This document shows, piece after piece, positions 1 to 10,347 of a stretch of 64,000 bases of DNA; position 1 is the first letter of the stretch; every line of letters begins with the position of its first letter. Origin of the DNA: Byssothecium circinans (lineage: Eukaryota; Ascomycota; Dothideomycetes; Pleosporales; Massarinaceae). The stretch spans positions 269,328-333,327 of the forward strand of contig ML976982.1 in assembly GCA_010015675.1 (NCBI GenBank), written 5' to 3'. Position numbers and translations under genes: made by a program. The notes beneath the pieces were generated by a model. It saw only the letters and a list, made by a program, of their open reading frames with translations. It was not told the DNA's origin and did no database searches.

Positions 1-73
1 GTGGATGAAAGTCGTAAAAGGTAGCCGGGATGAATCCCTCATAAGCCGGCTATGGGGATGGCGTATGCTGATA

Positions 74-610
74 TCAAACCTTGACCTCGGAAACACCGAC
101 AATGCCCATGCGTCCTTGGGAAGGCGTCTTGCCCATAATCATCTCGGCCGTGGTGACAAAGCCGCCGGGCAGTAAGTAGACGACATCCTCGCGCCTGCCG
201 TTCCGGTCAGCGGCGAACTGCTGCCAATCAAGCTGGTACCCGACGACCAGCGAGCATCGCCCACAGCGCTGGAGGTACCGCTTCTCGAAACCCTCATCGC
301 TCGTCACCATCTCAGGGTTGCCGTCCAATTGCGTCGAAAGCAGCAGGCCGTAGTGATCATTTGGCGGCATCTGTGCTGCGCGACCCTTGTTCGAGGCGGC
401 GGGTGGTGGGGGAAGAGTCATCATGTGCGCCTTGTCCATGCAATGTTGTCGGGTCGGAAGGGAGGGGAGCGGAGTGGTCGTGGCGAGGAGAAGGTGGGTG
501 CAGAGGCAATGGTAGGTGTAGACGGTGCTCGATGCGGCTAGGGAGATCTTCTCCTCGGGCGTGGGAGAAGGCATGGCGAAGTATGCGCGTGAGGTCTGCG
601 TGATGTCCAT
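74..610 (-). CDS. STEEP1/CXorf56-like (UPF0428) protein
   Basis: A single uninterrupted frame of 178 aa starting at the ATG at 610. It has the layout of the STEEP1/CXorf56 family: an N-terminal YHCLC motif (Cys35, Cys37) with a hydrophobic stretch just after it, and a second cysteine pair in an RCGRC motif (Cys116, Cys119) followed by VGYQLDW. The paired cysteines suggest a small metal-binding fold. Animal STEEP1 helps STING leave the ER; the role of fungal members is not established, so I transfer only the family name. The low-complexity stretch at about residues 62-80 looks like a linker. An upstream TATA-like TATATAT lies on this strand near 777-784. Similarity is read by eye from the motifs, so confidence is good but not full. 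Confidence 0.75.
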   Translation of the reverse strand: MDITQTSRAYFAMPSPTPEEKISLAASSTVYTYHCLCTHLLLATTTPLPSLPTRQHCMDKAHMMTLPPPPAASNKGRAAQMPPNDHYGLLLSTQLDGNPEMVTSDEGFEKRYLQRCGRCSLVVGYQLDWQQFAADRNGRREDVVYLLPGGFVTTAEMIMGKTPSQGRMGIVGVSEVKV

Positions 611-1745
611 TGCGGAGGAGGGTGGAGGGCCGGTTTGTTGATGCGGGGCCGGTCTCGGAGATGGAAATTTGGCGGTAAAGTGCGTACTCGCGGGGGGTAG
701 TTCGCTGATGTTGAGAGGTCGTAGAGATGGATGGGGTGTGGAAGATGTGAGAATGTAGGGTGGAGGAGTGTCCCTTGATATATAGATGGTCGGCGAGAGA
801 CAGGCGTGGGGGAAATGCAGAAATGTTTGCCTGGTGAGTCGCCTCCCAAGGGCTCCCTTCCCCTCTTATAAATGACGAAGAAAGGGATGGAACCAATCTT
901 CCGACGTCCTCGCGTAGGTAAGAGGCCTCCGTAGTGAGGCTGTAATAGCCCGGTGGGGGATTGTCAGAGGATGGAGCCAAGACGTGGGCGACTGCAGTTG
1001 CGACGGGCGATGGAGCGGTCCGTGGGCGTCAGTGATGTGACAGTGTTTGTGTTTCTCAAGGAGGATGCTTCTGGCGGCGGTGGAGAAGAGGGTTTGAGGC
1101 TTGTTGCTAGCTGGTGCGCGGTTCAACAGCCAAGCGCGTTTCGTAGCGTTTGGAGGCTCGGCGGCTTGTGAAAGGGAGGGACAGAGGGACAAAGCAAATG
1201 CGCTCCACTTTGTCCTCAGGGTCAAGAAGACTAGACGACGCCTGGAAGAGCAATAGTCAGTTCTTGGACGGAGACGATCAGACCAGCACGAGCGTCTCGG
1301 TGAGTCTGATGGCGCTGTTAAGGGCCGTAAATGGATGGGCGGATGGGAAAGCTTGTCTCGCCAACCCTCAACGGGCGGCGGCGATTTATAGTGACAGACG
1401 GCATCATGAGTGGCTGGGCGGAGAAAAGAGAGAACGCGAATAACTTTGCAGAAACGAAGCACGCGTTGCAACCGCTCGCAGGCAGTTGAAGGGCTCAAGG
1501 GCTCAGCTGACGTCGTTTGGGTTTGCTGGCTTGTTCTGGGCGGGAAGCTTGTCTGTGGCCCTGTCCGACGCCCCGTACCGGTTTGGGCCATCCCAGGTAT
1601 TGCAGTAGCGGAAACGGACGCCGAAGCCGCCGACGTGAATTGCATTACATTACATACATGTCCACGTCGTGAATCACCTTGGCATCAAGCCTTATCCCGC
1701 GACTAGACTTGCCTCGCAGAAGACGAAACGGTGCGGCCGCTGAGC
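611..1745. other. Divergent intergenic region, no gene seen
   Basis: About 1.1 kb between two divergent genes. It holds open frames on both strands (for example 866-1645 on the minus strand), but their translations are compositionally random, rich in Ser/Arg/Pro, with no recognisable motif. I take it as the shared promoter region of the STEEP1-like and HIT genes. Confidence 0.5.
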
Positions 1746-2391
1746 ATGCCGCCGCTCGCAAAGGATGTGATCCAATTCGGCGCCTTTGTGGTGACGAGCC
1801 AGGTGCGTGGCTGCGCGTAATCGCCATCTTTTCGCGGGGCGCAGAAGCGTGGGGGAGTCGGATCCAGAGTGCATGACACTGATTCTAGGGCAGGTCTTTC
1901 ACATTACGCCTTTGTCATTCGCGCTGGTGAACCTCAAACCACTGCTACCCGGCCATGTCCTGGTGTCTCCACGCCGAATTGTCCCGCGCTTTAACGACCT
2001 GAGCCCGGCGGAGGTCCAAGACCTCTTCATCACCGTGCAACGTGTCTCGCGCACCATTGAACGTGTCTACAATGCCTCCGCCTTGAACATTGCGATACAG
2101 GATGGCAGAGACGCTGGCCAGAGCGTGCCCCACGTCCATGCACACATCATACCCCGGAAGAGGGACGATCTGCCGGAGAAGGACGCGATATACAAGATGC
2201 TGGAGGGCGAAGAGGGCGATCTGGCGCGCCAGCTGAGGGAAAGCAAGGAAGATAAGGCCAACGCGGAGGGGAAGAGGGGCAGGTTCCCGGCTGTGGACGC
2301 CGATGAGGATCGCAAGCCGAGGAGTGAGGAGGAGATGGGGAAAGAGGCGGACTGGCTGGCGGAAGAGATGGCAAACGACGCCTCCAAGTGA
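1746..2391 (+). CDS. hnt2: Fhit/Hnt2-type HIT hydrolase (diadenosine polyphosphate hydrolase)
   Basis: Two exons, 1746-1802 and 1894-2391, give 184 aa. Exon 1 encodes a 19-residue N-terminus beginning MPPLAKD, and the intron runs from a GTGCGT donor to a CAG acceptor with phases that agree. The protein has the Fhit pattern: SFALVNLKPLLPGHVLV near residues 27-43, then the histidine triad HVHAH at 99-103, where His101 should be the nucleophile. Family members hydrolyse Ap3A/Ap4A to AMP plus ADP or ATP. The C-terminal third (about 110-184) is acidic and lysine-rich, as in fungal relatives. The longer unspliced reading starting at 1807 would lose the conserved N-terminal strand, so the spliced start is preferred. 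Confidence 0.88.
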
Positions 2392-3585
2392 CAGAAGAAC
2401 GTCATAGACGATGAAGGGTGGATGGCATGACACGAATTCAGTGCTAAGCTGACAAGCACCGAAGTGTAGGTACAGTCCAGAGAAAGTCACGGGGAGACTT
2501 CACCCATTACATGTTTACCATATATTACCCTCCATCGCCACGCCAAGACATATCTCTATTTATACCAACACACAACTCTGATTGGGTCGAAGTTTATACT
2601 CGTCACGCCGCTAAATTTAAAATATCCACTCTCCATCTTCCCCGGTATGTGCAAAGCTCTATCCCCAATTTATCATGGTCAAGGAGGCTGCCTTACCATA
2701 GGGGAGGGAGCCCTGCAGTAAGCTGTTTTGAGGGCGCGGGTAAATTTATACCTCTAGCTCCATACACCGCTCGCCTCATTCGACAGCCTAAAGGGAACTT
2801 CGTCGATGTCCAAACACGATATTACCCATTGATAGGTATATTTCCAGGCTTTCTACTCTCGTACAGAAACTTCAGACACTCGTCATCATGCTGTTTGCTT
2901 ATCGGTTTTTCTTTAATAAGATAGTAAAGCTCAAACAGTAATGTGTTGCTTCCATTCTCAGATGCATTGCACGTTATCAAATCGTCCTGCGATGGCCTAA
3001 TATTTCCTTGTGGACGCACGCGAACCTTAGAGGATCATCTTCATCATTCTTTTAAGAATACCGCATATACTTACGACACCCCTGAAGTCCTCGTAGAATC
3101 TTTTTGGTCCTCAAGACCGCTTTTCTGCAACAGCAATGAAAGCGATGAACAACAATAGGCAACGTAAAATATCACGCAACTTGAGGCATCTTTAACGAGT
3201 AGCTTAATCAACTACTCCACTTTTGGTTGCATCACTTCGGGTGAATTACAATCGGGCTTTTGGCACATTACAGTACATTTAACAGAGCTACTAAATTGAC
3301 AGGTCCCAAGAAAGCCTACGAGTTCTAAGAGAGCATCGAACAACGGCAGTGATTAACAGGAGGATGGAGTCTTCTGGTGTATAATACTTCATAATTATCC
3401 GGCCCTAAAGAGGCCATATTTGCATATAGAAGCGCAAGGATAAGGATCTGTGCTACTCACCAGGAAGTAAGACCGCAAAACTGCATTGATACTATCTGTG
3501 CAGAAGACACATCCCGCGCCTTTACATCAGTACACAGACGGTTTAGAGATACCCAACACCTCCGCACGGTCACTGGCAGCTCGGC
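2392..3585. other. AT-rich intergenic stretch without a gene
   Basis: About 1.2 kb that is clearly more AT-rich than the flanking genes. Open frames such as 2511-2924 give no protein-like sequence. No terminal repeats or transposase motifs are visible. It could be an old mutated repeat or simply the shared downstream region of two convergent genes. Confidence 0.45.
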
Positions 3586-3852
3586 TCATACCATTGAAGG
3601 AGAACTCTGCACCATCTCAACCCCGTCATCGTCCGTCCTCTCAGCCTCCGTCCCCTCTCGTATCCTCACAACGCAGGCAACCACCGGAGGCCCTCCATGA
3701 ATACCAGTCGGGCAAGGCCCAGGCGGCATCGTATCACTCACTCTTGTCGTACCGACTATGCACTCATTCCCCTGATCGACGTCGTGGCATTCATAGAGTG
3801 TCGGGCCTTCGACGCAACCACAGAGGTGGTATTCCGTGACCTCGTAGCACAT
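3586..3852 (-). CDS. Small cysteine-rich hypothetical protein
   Basis: An 88-aa frame starting MCYEVTEYHLCGCVEG. The N-terminal half has cysteines at 2, 11, 13 and 22, and another in NECIVGTT near residue 31. This spacing resembles a widespread group of short ascomycete proteins of unknown function that begin MCY or MCQ with a CGC motif. No signal peptide is present, so it is probably cytosolic. The C-terminal half is less protein-like. A GTGAGT donor-like sequence falls just after IVGTTR, so the true gene may splice there and end differently. I do not know its function; the start and N-terminal half are better supported than the end. Confidence 0.45.
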   Translation of the reverse strand: MCYEVTEYHLCGCVEGPTLYECHDVDQGNECIVGTTRVSDTMPPGPCPTGIHGGPPVVACVVRIREGTEAERTDDDGVEMVQSSPSMV

Positions 3853-5079
3853 CTGGCGGAAATTTGCAGTGGAGAAAAGATGATGGGAGGAGTTGATGTG
3901 ATGAGATGATCGGTTGATATTGGTGGATCGGCTCTGATTCGCGTGCTGGTGTGGTTGGAGGTCTTCGCTTGCTGGGCCGGTGGTATTGGTGCGTTGGGGA
4001 AGACGGAGGTCTTTTGCGGTTTGCAGTGTCTTCCTGTGGGAATTTGCTCTGTTGTGGGTGTTTTATGGAGAGGTTGTGAAGGCTTTAATAGAAATTGGGG
4101 TAGTTGCGAACGGTGAAGTGTCGACTGCTGGCTCAAGCGGGCAAACGCGACTGAAGGTGGCACAAAAGGCGAGCATGGGGTCAGAATTGGTCGGACTGAG
4201 GGTATTGAGTACGTTTTGTCTTGTTGGTTTGGAACGAGTGTGCCGCGGTTATCGCACTTTCCTGCGCAATGTAGTTCTGATATAGAGGAAGGTGACACGG
4301 GGCCGGGAAATTTATATTTCCATGTTGCGAGATACCAGAGCATGACTGTTCCAATTACTCTACCGCGGTGCTTCAACCGGTGCACTCAATGGTGAAGATG
4401 GTGGTCCTGCCGAAAGATGGCGGGGGAGGGATGCAGCGCAGGGCGAAAAGGGTTTTCCAGACGCCAGCGATTACAGAAACGAGTTTAGACCCAGTCTAAG
4501 GGGGGAAGTTTATGGATCCTACGTAAGCGTGAGAAGATGAACGGGCATCCACTGGGTCGGTGACGCTCTGTAGAATAGGATCAGGCTCAAACCCATCCAT
4601 TCACGGACCATGGGCAGCCAGAAACATGCGAACAACCTTCAACCGCATCTTTTGAGTTTGCTTCGACCTCCGTTTCGATCGCGTGCTAATATCTCCATCC
4701 TCGTCTTCTGCATTTTCCGGGAGTCGACGGGCTCGTCGTTGAGGCGTGCGAGAACCTCGGACGGTGTTGCCTTCTTTCCAGCGGTACTGATCCAACCACA
4801 TACCATATGCCACGATGTTATAGGAAGCGTATCTGGACTCTTCATACACCATGGTACAACCCTCATGGCTTGCTGCCGATCTCAATCGCTGTTTCACTTA
4901 AATAACTAGGAACAGCACTACTAAACCCTCAAAACGCGAAGGAGTCAGGGTCTATCTGTTCCGTAAAGTTCCGTCATTGAATATACAGTCTCTTCAGCCG
5001 ACGACACCAGGGCAAGCTATCGAAGGTACATCCACCGCTCAATGTATGAGCAGTTATGAAATACAACCATTCATATGAT
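3853..5079. other. Intergenic region, no convincing gene
   Basis: About 1.2 kb. It contains a short minus-strand frame (about 4601-4851) and overlapping plus-strand frames with no recognisable domain or signal sequence. Nothing here can be supported as a gene from sequence alone. Confidence 0.4.
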
Positions 5080-5726
5080 TCATGCCTTAGCTCTATCCTT
5101 CTCCTCCATCCTCCTCCGTGCCTCCAAAATCATCTGTTCCCTTCTCCGTTGTAGGTTCGACTGCCTCTCAGCCCTATCTGCTGACCACGCTTTCGGCTTC
5201 GGCTGCTCTTCTGGCGCAGTCTCGGGCGCTTGACCAATCTTCGATGCGAGGTTGTATCGCGTTATTAGGTCGGGTTTCACGGGTTTCGCGGCGGGTGTTG
5301 GAGTGCGAGAAGGTGTATTGGAGCGCAGAGTAGGGACCTGGAAAGACGTGGGTGGCTATACATTCTATCAGCATTTGTTTCCACAAAATGATCGCAGAGC
5401 AGATAGCAGTAGCATCTAGTTTTCCCCTGGCTTCTATGGAGGGCACTTACAGTCTCCAGTGGCCTTCCGCTCAGTACCTTTTCCGTCACCGCAGCCACGT
5501 TCCCGCCATTCCTCGACAGTTCCCATGCTATTGACCGCCTTTCCAACTGTGGAAACATCTGCGCTATCTGATCTATTTGCGCGGGGTTGATTCTCGGGGC
5601 GGCGCGGTTGGCGGCGGTTGGTCGCGTGCCGGTACCGGCGGGCTTGCTAAAGTACCATCGGACGGCGAGGACGGTGACGACTACAAAGACAAGAAGTTGT
5701 GGTATGTTGAGCGTCTGCTCCGTCAT
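5080..5726 (-). CDS. cue1: Cue1-type ER membrane CUE-domain protein
   Basis: Two exons, 5726-5451 and 5355-5080, join in phase 0 (GTAAGT donor, TAG acceptor) to give 183 aa. Residues about 10-25 form one N-terminal membrane segment. A CUE domain follows at about 46-88 with its MFP motif at 57-59. The end is a basic, helical segment (about 155-183) rich in Arg/Glu/Met, like the Ubc7-binding region of yeast Cue1. In yeast, Cue1 anchors and activates the E2 Ubc7 at the ER for ER-associated degradation. The order membrane anchor, CUE, basic helix is what makes the call specific. Confidence 0.85.
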
Positions 5727-6160
5727 AATTGAGGATACCTCACGGATGGCGCGGGTGGGTGCGTGAGTAGAATGTCCAAGCTTCGACCTTGGGAAGTGGT
5801 ACGAGTGCGGCGTGGTTCGAGAGATTAGAGACGTAAATTCCCAGTTGTTCGCGTTGAATCAACAGAGTAGAAGCGTTGCGCGGTATGCTGTGTGAAGATC
5901 GTGGGTGTGAATGAATGATACCGGTGATCTCGGGTGCTCGGAGATGGCCATTCTTATTGCCGAACCATCGCCGACTATCACATCACCTCTGAACATCTGG
6001 AGACTCCACGTCACACCTGGGCACGACTCTCAGCTCGTGTTCGAGTCACTTCCTTTTCCTCAGTGAAATTTGCATCGACTGCATCTAAAATTTCCAGGCT
6101 AGGGCCCAGGATCGCAACCGCTTTCATGATCGGTGTGCGCGGTCACCAAAACCTTGCCAT

Positions 6161-6317
6161 CTCTCTCCAGTCTCTTGCATCTCTCTCAAGTCTCTTGCCT
6201 CTCTCTCAAGTCTCTTGCATCTCTCTCAAGTCTCTTGCGCCTCTCTCAAGACTCTTGCATCTCTCAATGTCTCTTACATCTCTCAATGTCTCTTGCATCT
6301 CTCAATGTCTCTTGCAT
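6161..6317. repeat. Pyrimidine-rich minisatellite, 20-bp and 19-bp units
   Basis: Eight tandem units: five of 20 bp (type CTCTCTCAAGTCTCTTGCAT, starting at 6161, 6181, 6201, 6221 and 6241), then three of 19 bp (type CTCTCAATGTCTCTTGCAT, starting at 6261, 6280 and 6299). Units within each type differ by only one to three bases. All eight share the TCTCTT core. The array sits about 390 bp upstream of the secreted beta-barrel gene. Confidence 0.9.
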
Positions 6318-6567
6318 CTCTTTTCTCCAATATCTTCATCAGACATCTAACTGATTTGATTCCCCTGTCACACAGTCGGTCAAGATGTTGCTTTTACCTA
6401 TTAAATCAAACGTCATTTTATTTCCGTTACACAGTCACCCACACTGACCCTCATCTGGTTTTGCTCACTCACTATGCGCCGCAAAAGTTTAATGAGAGGA
6501 AACGTTCAAATGAGCTCAAAGGTGAGAGGTAGATGAGAGGGCGCGGAGCGGACAGGTGTAGACACCA

Positions 6568-6575
6568 TATATAAA
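6568..6575 (+). promoter_or_regulatory. TATA box of the secreted beta-barrel gene
   Basis: A perfect TATATAAA lies 136 bp before the ATG at 6711, followed by a CT-rich leader. This spacing is normal for a strongly regulated fungal gene. Confidence 0.6.
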
Positions 6576-6710
6576 CGCCCTCTCCACCCCCAAATTTTCT
6601 ACTCCCCACCTTTATCCTATCATACCACTTGCCTTGCTTCTGAACCTTCAACAATCTTCGTGGACCATATCCGATCAATTAGACCGCATAAGACCTCCAC
6701 GCCAATCACT

Positions 6711-7308
6711 ATGGCTCAGAAACACAAGTCGCCGTTCATCTCTGCCCGCCTCATCTTCTTCAGCTTCTTCGGCTCCATCCTCGCCGTACCCTCCGACAAG
6801 CGCGAGTGAGTTGCCTTTCGACCTTGCCTTGTCCCCTCACAAGGAATTTGCTAACCACCATCCAGTGATCATTCCTACGCCGGCGACCTGACCTTCTACA
6901 GCCCAGGACTCGGCGCCTGTGGACAGCACTCCGGACCCGGCGAAGCCGTGGTCGCCATCTCTCACTACACCTTCGACCCGAATACCCCGGACGGCAATCC
7001 GAACCATAACAAGTTGTGTGGCAAGATGATGCGTATTACAAAGGACGGGAGGTCGGTTGACGTGCAGGTCGTGGACCGCTGTGAGTTTACCTCCATCAAT
7101 GATGTGCCAAAACTCTAGCGTCGCTACCAACATTTACATGCGTTGAGTGGCCACAAGTTTGCCTTTCTGTAGTATGCGAACGCTTCGATGTTGACTTTAT
7201 TTAGGCGAGGGATGTCAGGAACGCGACGTAGATGTTCCCATTCCCATCTTTCAACAGTTGGCCGATCCTACCCTTGGCAGGGTGCCCGTCACGTGGGTAT
7301 GGCTTTGA
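6711..7308 (+). CDS. Small secreted double-psi beta-barrel (RlpA/expansin-like) protein
   Basis: Three exons, 6711-6805, 6866-7080 and 7205-7308, with consistent phases, encode 137 aa. Residues 1-25 form a signal peptide (hydrophobic core LIFFSFFGSILA). The mature part has the hallmarks of the RlpA-like/barwin-type double-psi beta-barrel: GDLTFYSPGLGACG near the start, a central LCGKMM, then VQVVDRCEGC, a DVDVP strand, FQQLAD and a terminal VTWVW. Four to five cysteines would form the usual disulphides. The barrel-lining Asp of VDRC is present. Proteins of this size are secreted, often during plant or wall contact; some are cell-wall-loosening homologues or effectors. No cellulose-binding module is present. 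The upstream TATA box and minisatellite belong to its promoter. Confidence 0.85.
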
Positions 7309-7962
7309 GCAATCCGCCTACCACCACCTCGGTATCGGGCATTGATGCATGTTCGGTCAATCGACTGTTCTGTTATCCCGGTTCCGTCACAACGTGGTCT
7401 GTCTCTGGGAGTTCGAGATACCTGTGGTAGTCCTTGGGCATCATGTCTCTCAAGGCATTCATGAATTTTATTCTCTAGAATACCCATCATCTTCTAGATA
7501 GAACGAACAGGTTTCTCTCAACTGTTATCCCTTTACTTTCTGCCCCCACTTACTACTACATGTACAGCCAGATGTCAAAAGCCGGGCGACGCTTTGCGCA
7601 GTCTGGTATTGATCAAGCGTCTCCATACTTCGCATGACATGACCGTCATTTTCGAAGTCACCGATTCCCCTGCTATTCAGCCTCTGACTGTGAATCACCG
7701 CGCCTAGCTGATGCCCAGACGTTGCACGTGGTGTGACTCTGCAGTTTTAAGAGTCAGAGCTTCAGCCCTGTATCACCATGCCTCGCGCACTTCTTCTCCA
7801 CTTCTTGAACTTTTGCTCTCCTATAACATGTGTCAAGAATCTGGCTACACTTTCCGCAGGCCCCAAAGTCGAAAGTGTCACTGAAGTTGGGCTTTATATA
7901 CGTTTGATTCCATCTCGGTCAATCGTTCTGCTCTGCATATTTGAGACCGTCGCCCAACGCCA
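7309..7962. other. Intergenic region with candidate TATA box
   Basis: About 650 bp with no gene. A TTTATATA at 7893-7900 stands 63 bp before the ATG of the next locus and may serve as its TATA element. Confidence 0.4.
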
Positions 7963-10347
7963 ATGCCTCCTAGCCATTTCAGAAGCAAAACCGACCCAAA
8001 AAGTTCTCCAAAGAGCGGCGTCGTCGATAAAACCGACATCTCGAAGCCGATCGCCATATCCATCCTAGGTGCCGTATCAGACTCTTCATCTTCCATATCA
8101 TCGTTCAGGAATCCCGAGCCAGATTTACACACCCCTCTCTCGACGGGCGGCTCAAACTCGACAGGGCTGGGGAAAGGTGCGCAGGTTGTACGTTCAGTCT
8201 TGGATGTATCCGACCAGTTCAAGCGTACAGAATCGTTACGGAAGAGACAGTATAACGCCGACATATATGATACAATAAGGTCGCAGCAAGGTACACCAGA
8301 TTTTTTAAAAGAGGGGTCTCGAATACCACTAAGCCCAGGGGACTCGCTAGGTTCGAATCCACACTCTCCTGGGGCTGTCGACGAGCCTGAATACAGCTTT
8401 GAGGGCGTTGCGCAACAACCCCTACCTCCCCTACCTCCCCTTCCTCCGCCACCACCAGCTGCGCACATCCCGTCAATATCGGAGAAGCCATCAGCCGAGC
8501 CATTGACAGACATACCGCTTGGGGATCAAACCTCTTCAAGCAATCTCTGGAACACGGAGGTTAGTGACAACGATAGCTTCGGCTACGATTTCAGCCAAAA
8601 CACCAAGATTCTCTTCAATAGATACGCGCATCCATCACCCAACAGCCAAAGCCAAGAAATGATTCCAAAGCCGCTGGTTGTCCAGCAGCAGCAGCCATAT
8701 CAGGGGTCGGGAGCGACATCGTTCAACTCGAGGTTCAGAGTTTCTCTGTCACGGCTTGATGGTCGCGAGTCTCCGAGATATACGAGCGAGTGCGAGAGAG
8801 AGCGACGAGAAGAAGAAGGAACGAAGGAAGCTGTGTATACTCATCGGACTATTTATCTTCGTGTTACTGCTTGCCTGCAGCATGTTGGGACTCTCACTCC
8901 TCACGTTCGTGAAGCAGGAGAAGTTTGAGAAAGCGTTGGCAGATTCCTCAGCTCCCAGTCTGACTCGGAACTCCATGACGGTGAGTCATTCGAATCACTC
9001 CTCCATGACTAGTCCACCGCTATTGTCGTCGCCGTCAACGACGAGTCACAGTATGACTACAACTACGAGTTCGACTCATAGCTCGAGTCCTTTAAAAGGA
9101 TCTTCTTCTACCACGACCGGTCCTCAAACTTCCTTCACGCTTGTTCCATCGGCAACATCGAAGTCTTCACAGAGTTCAAAGAGTACGCAAAGCACGAGCA
9201 CGAGCACGACAACGATCGCGAATACCAAGAGGGTTGATAGCGGATACGCTGTTGCTGCACACCAAAAAAATGGACGTGAAAAGGATCACACCCAAACGGC
9301 CCGAACGCCACGAGGAGAATCTAGGGAATGGGAGAGGAGGAGATGGCACAGCGAGTGGAGACCATCACCTTCCCGCTGTGGAGTCGAAAGGCAAGCAACC
9401 TCGACTTTCTCTCTTCAGCGAAGCTTTGCCAGATCCGAAGAAAGATGTGGAGAAGGCGATAGATGTTGACAACAGACGGGCTCCAAGTAGGCAAACCCAA
9501 ACACAACTCCATTCCATTTGTAGCGCTAGGGCAATACAACGTTAACTTCACGATGAGTATTAAAACGCCTCTAAAGGGGTTTTACTGACTTAAAACACTC
9601 AACTACAGAGTCCTCGCCTCCGCCCATTGCTCCTTATCTGGCAAATTCTGAAGTACCAAACTCGGCTGCACCTTCACGTTGGCCTAAGTTGAGAGCCCTC
9701 AAGGACTGGATTGAAAAAGCCCCATCGTTCAACACAATCAGAGCTCGCGAGAACTCTACAGCATGGAATCTTCTCAAGTTCATAAGCCATCTTATATGCT
9801 ATATAATCTGGGCACAACCAAACTGACTGCGCATTTTCTCTACAAGTTTGTGTGGAAGCCATTCAACACTTTCTGCGACTTTGTGGCGAGATTCCAAACT
9901 TACCTGATTGTGTTCTACCTGTTCGCCATTATCGTGGGGGTCATCATCATCGCGGCGGTTGTCTATCATTTCCGAGATTGGATTTTCCATCCGTGGGAAA
10001 CGTTCAAACGAACACTCAAAGACTTCTTCGAGAATGAGGGGGAGTTGGCGAAAGAACTGCTGAGGAACAAAACACTCGAGTTGGTGAACGAAGTGGTGGG
10101 GAATGTCAAGTCTGTTGGCGACAAAGTTCAAAGTAAAGCGAAAGACACAAAATCAAAGGCAGAGGAGGTGATTGGCGGTGCCGTGAAACCCTTTCATGGA
10201 AGCAGAAGAGATGTTTCGCCAGCAACTGTCCTTGTCAGTACGACTATAGCGATTGCGACGGCTACGACGACATCGGCTTTTGCGGTAGCTACGGCGATGG
10301 CGACAGCGACAACTCTGAGTTATATGGCCAAAAGACTGCGCGGATAA
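7963..10347 (+). pseudogene. Ser/Pro-rich multi-membrane protein locus with broken reading frame
   Basis: Coding-like sequence continues across 2.4 kb but changes frame. Part 1 (7963 to about 8780) is a hydrophilic Ser/Pro-rich N-terminus with a proline run (PLPPLPPLPPPPPA). Part 2, shifted by one base, holds basic residues and a membrane segment (LCILIGLFIFVLLLACSML), then a Ser/Thr-rich region to about 9260. There, at a run of seven A, the coding sense moves again by one base and continues to 9486. A good intron (9487-9608, GTAGGC to CAG) leads to 9609-9830. A third shift near 9780-9830 leads into 9763-10347, with a strong membrane segment (about residues 46-66 of that frame) and an amphipathic Lys/Glu tail. 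No intron with plausible donor and acceptor explains the shifts. It is either a decaying gene or an assembly with indels. Function is unknown. Confidence 0.55.

Noticed and set aside
866..1645. Minus-strand frame of 259 codons
   Set aside because: Translation is compositionally random and overlaps the promoter regions of two real genes; no domain and no plausible start context.
4601..4897. Short frames on both strands, one beginning MVYEESRYASYN
   Set aside because: Only about 80-100 aa, strands compete, no recognisable motif; too little to call a gene.
8341..8380. GGTTCGAATCC-like tRNA B box
   Set aside because: It lies inside coding-like sequence and has no matching A box, acceptor stem or anticodon arm upstream.
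8700..8850. Possible intron to explain the first frame break
   Set aside because: GT and AG pairs exist, but none has a normal fungal donor or a branch-point-like sequence, so a frameshift is the simpler reading.
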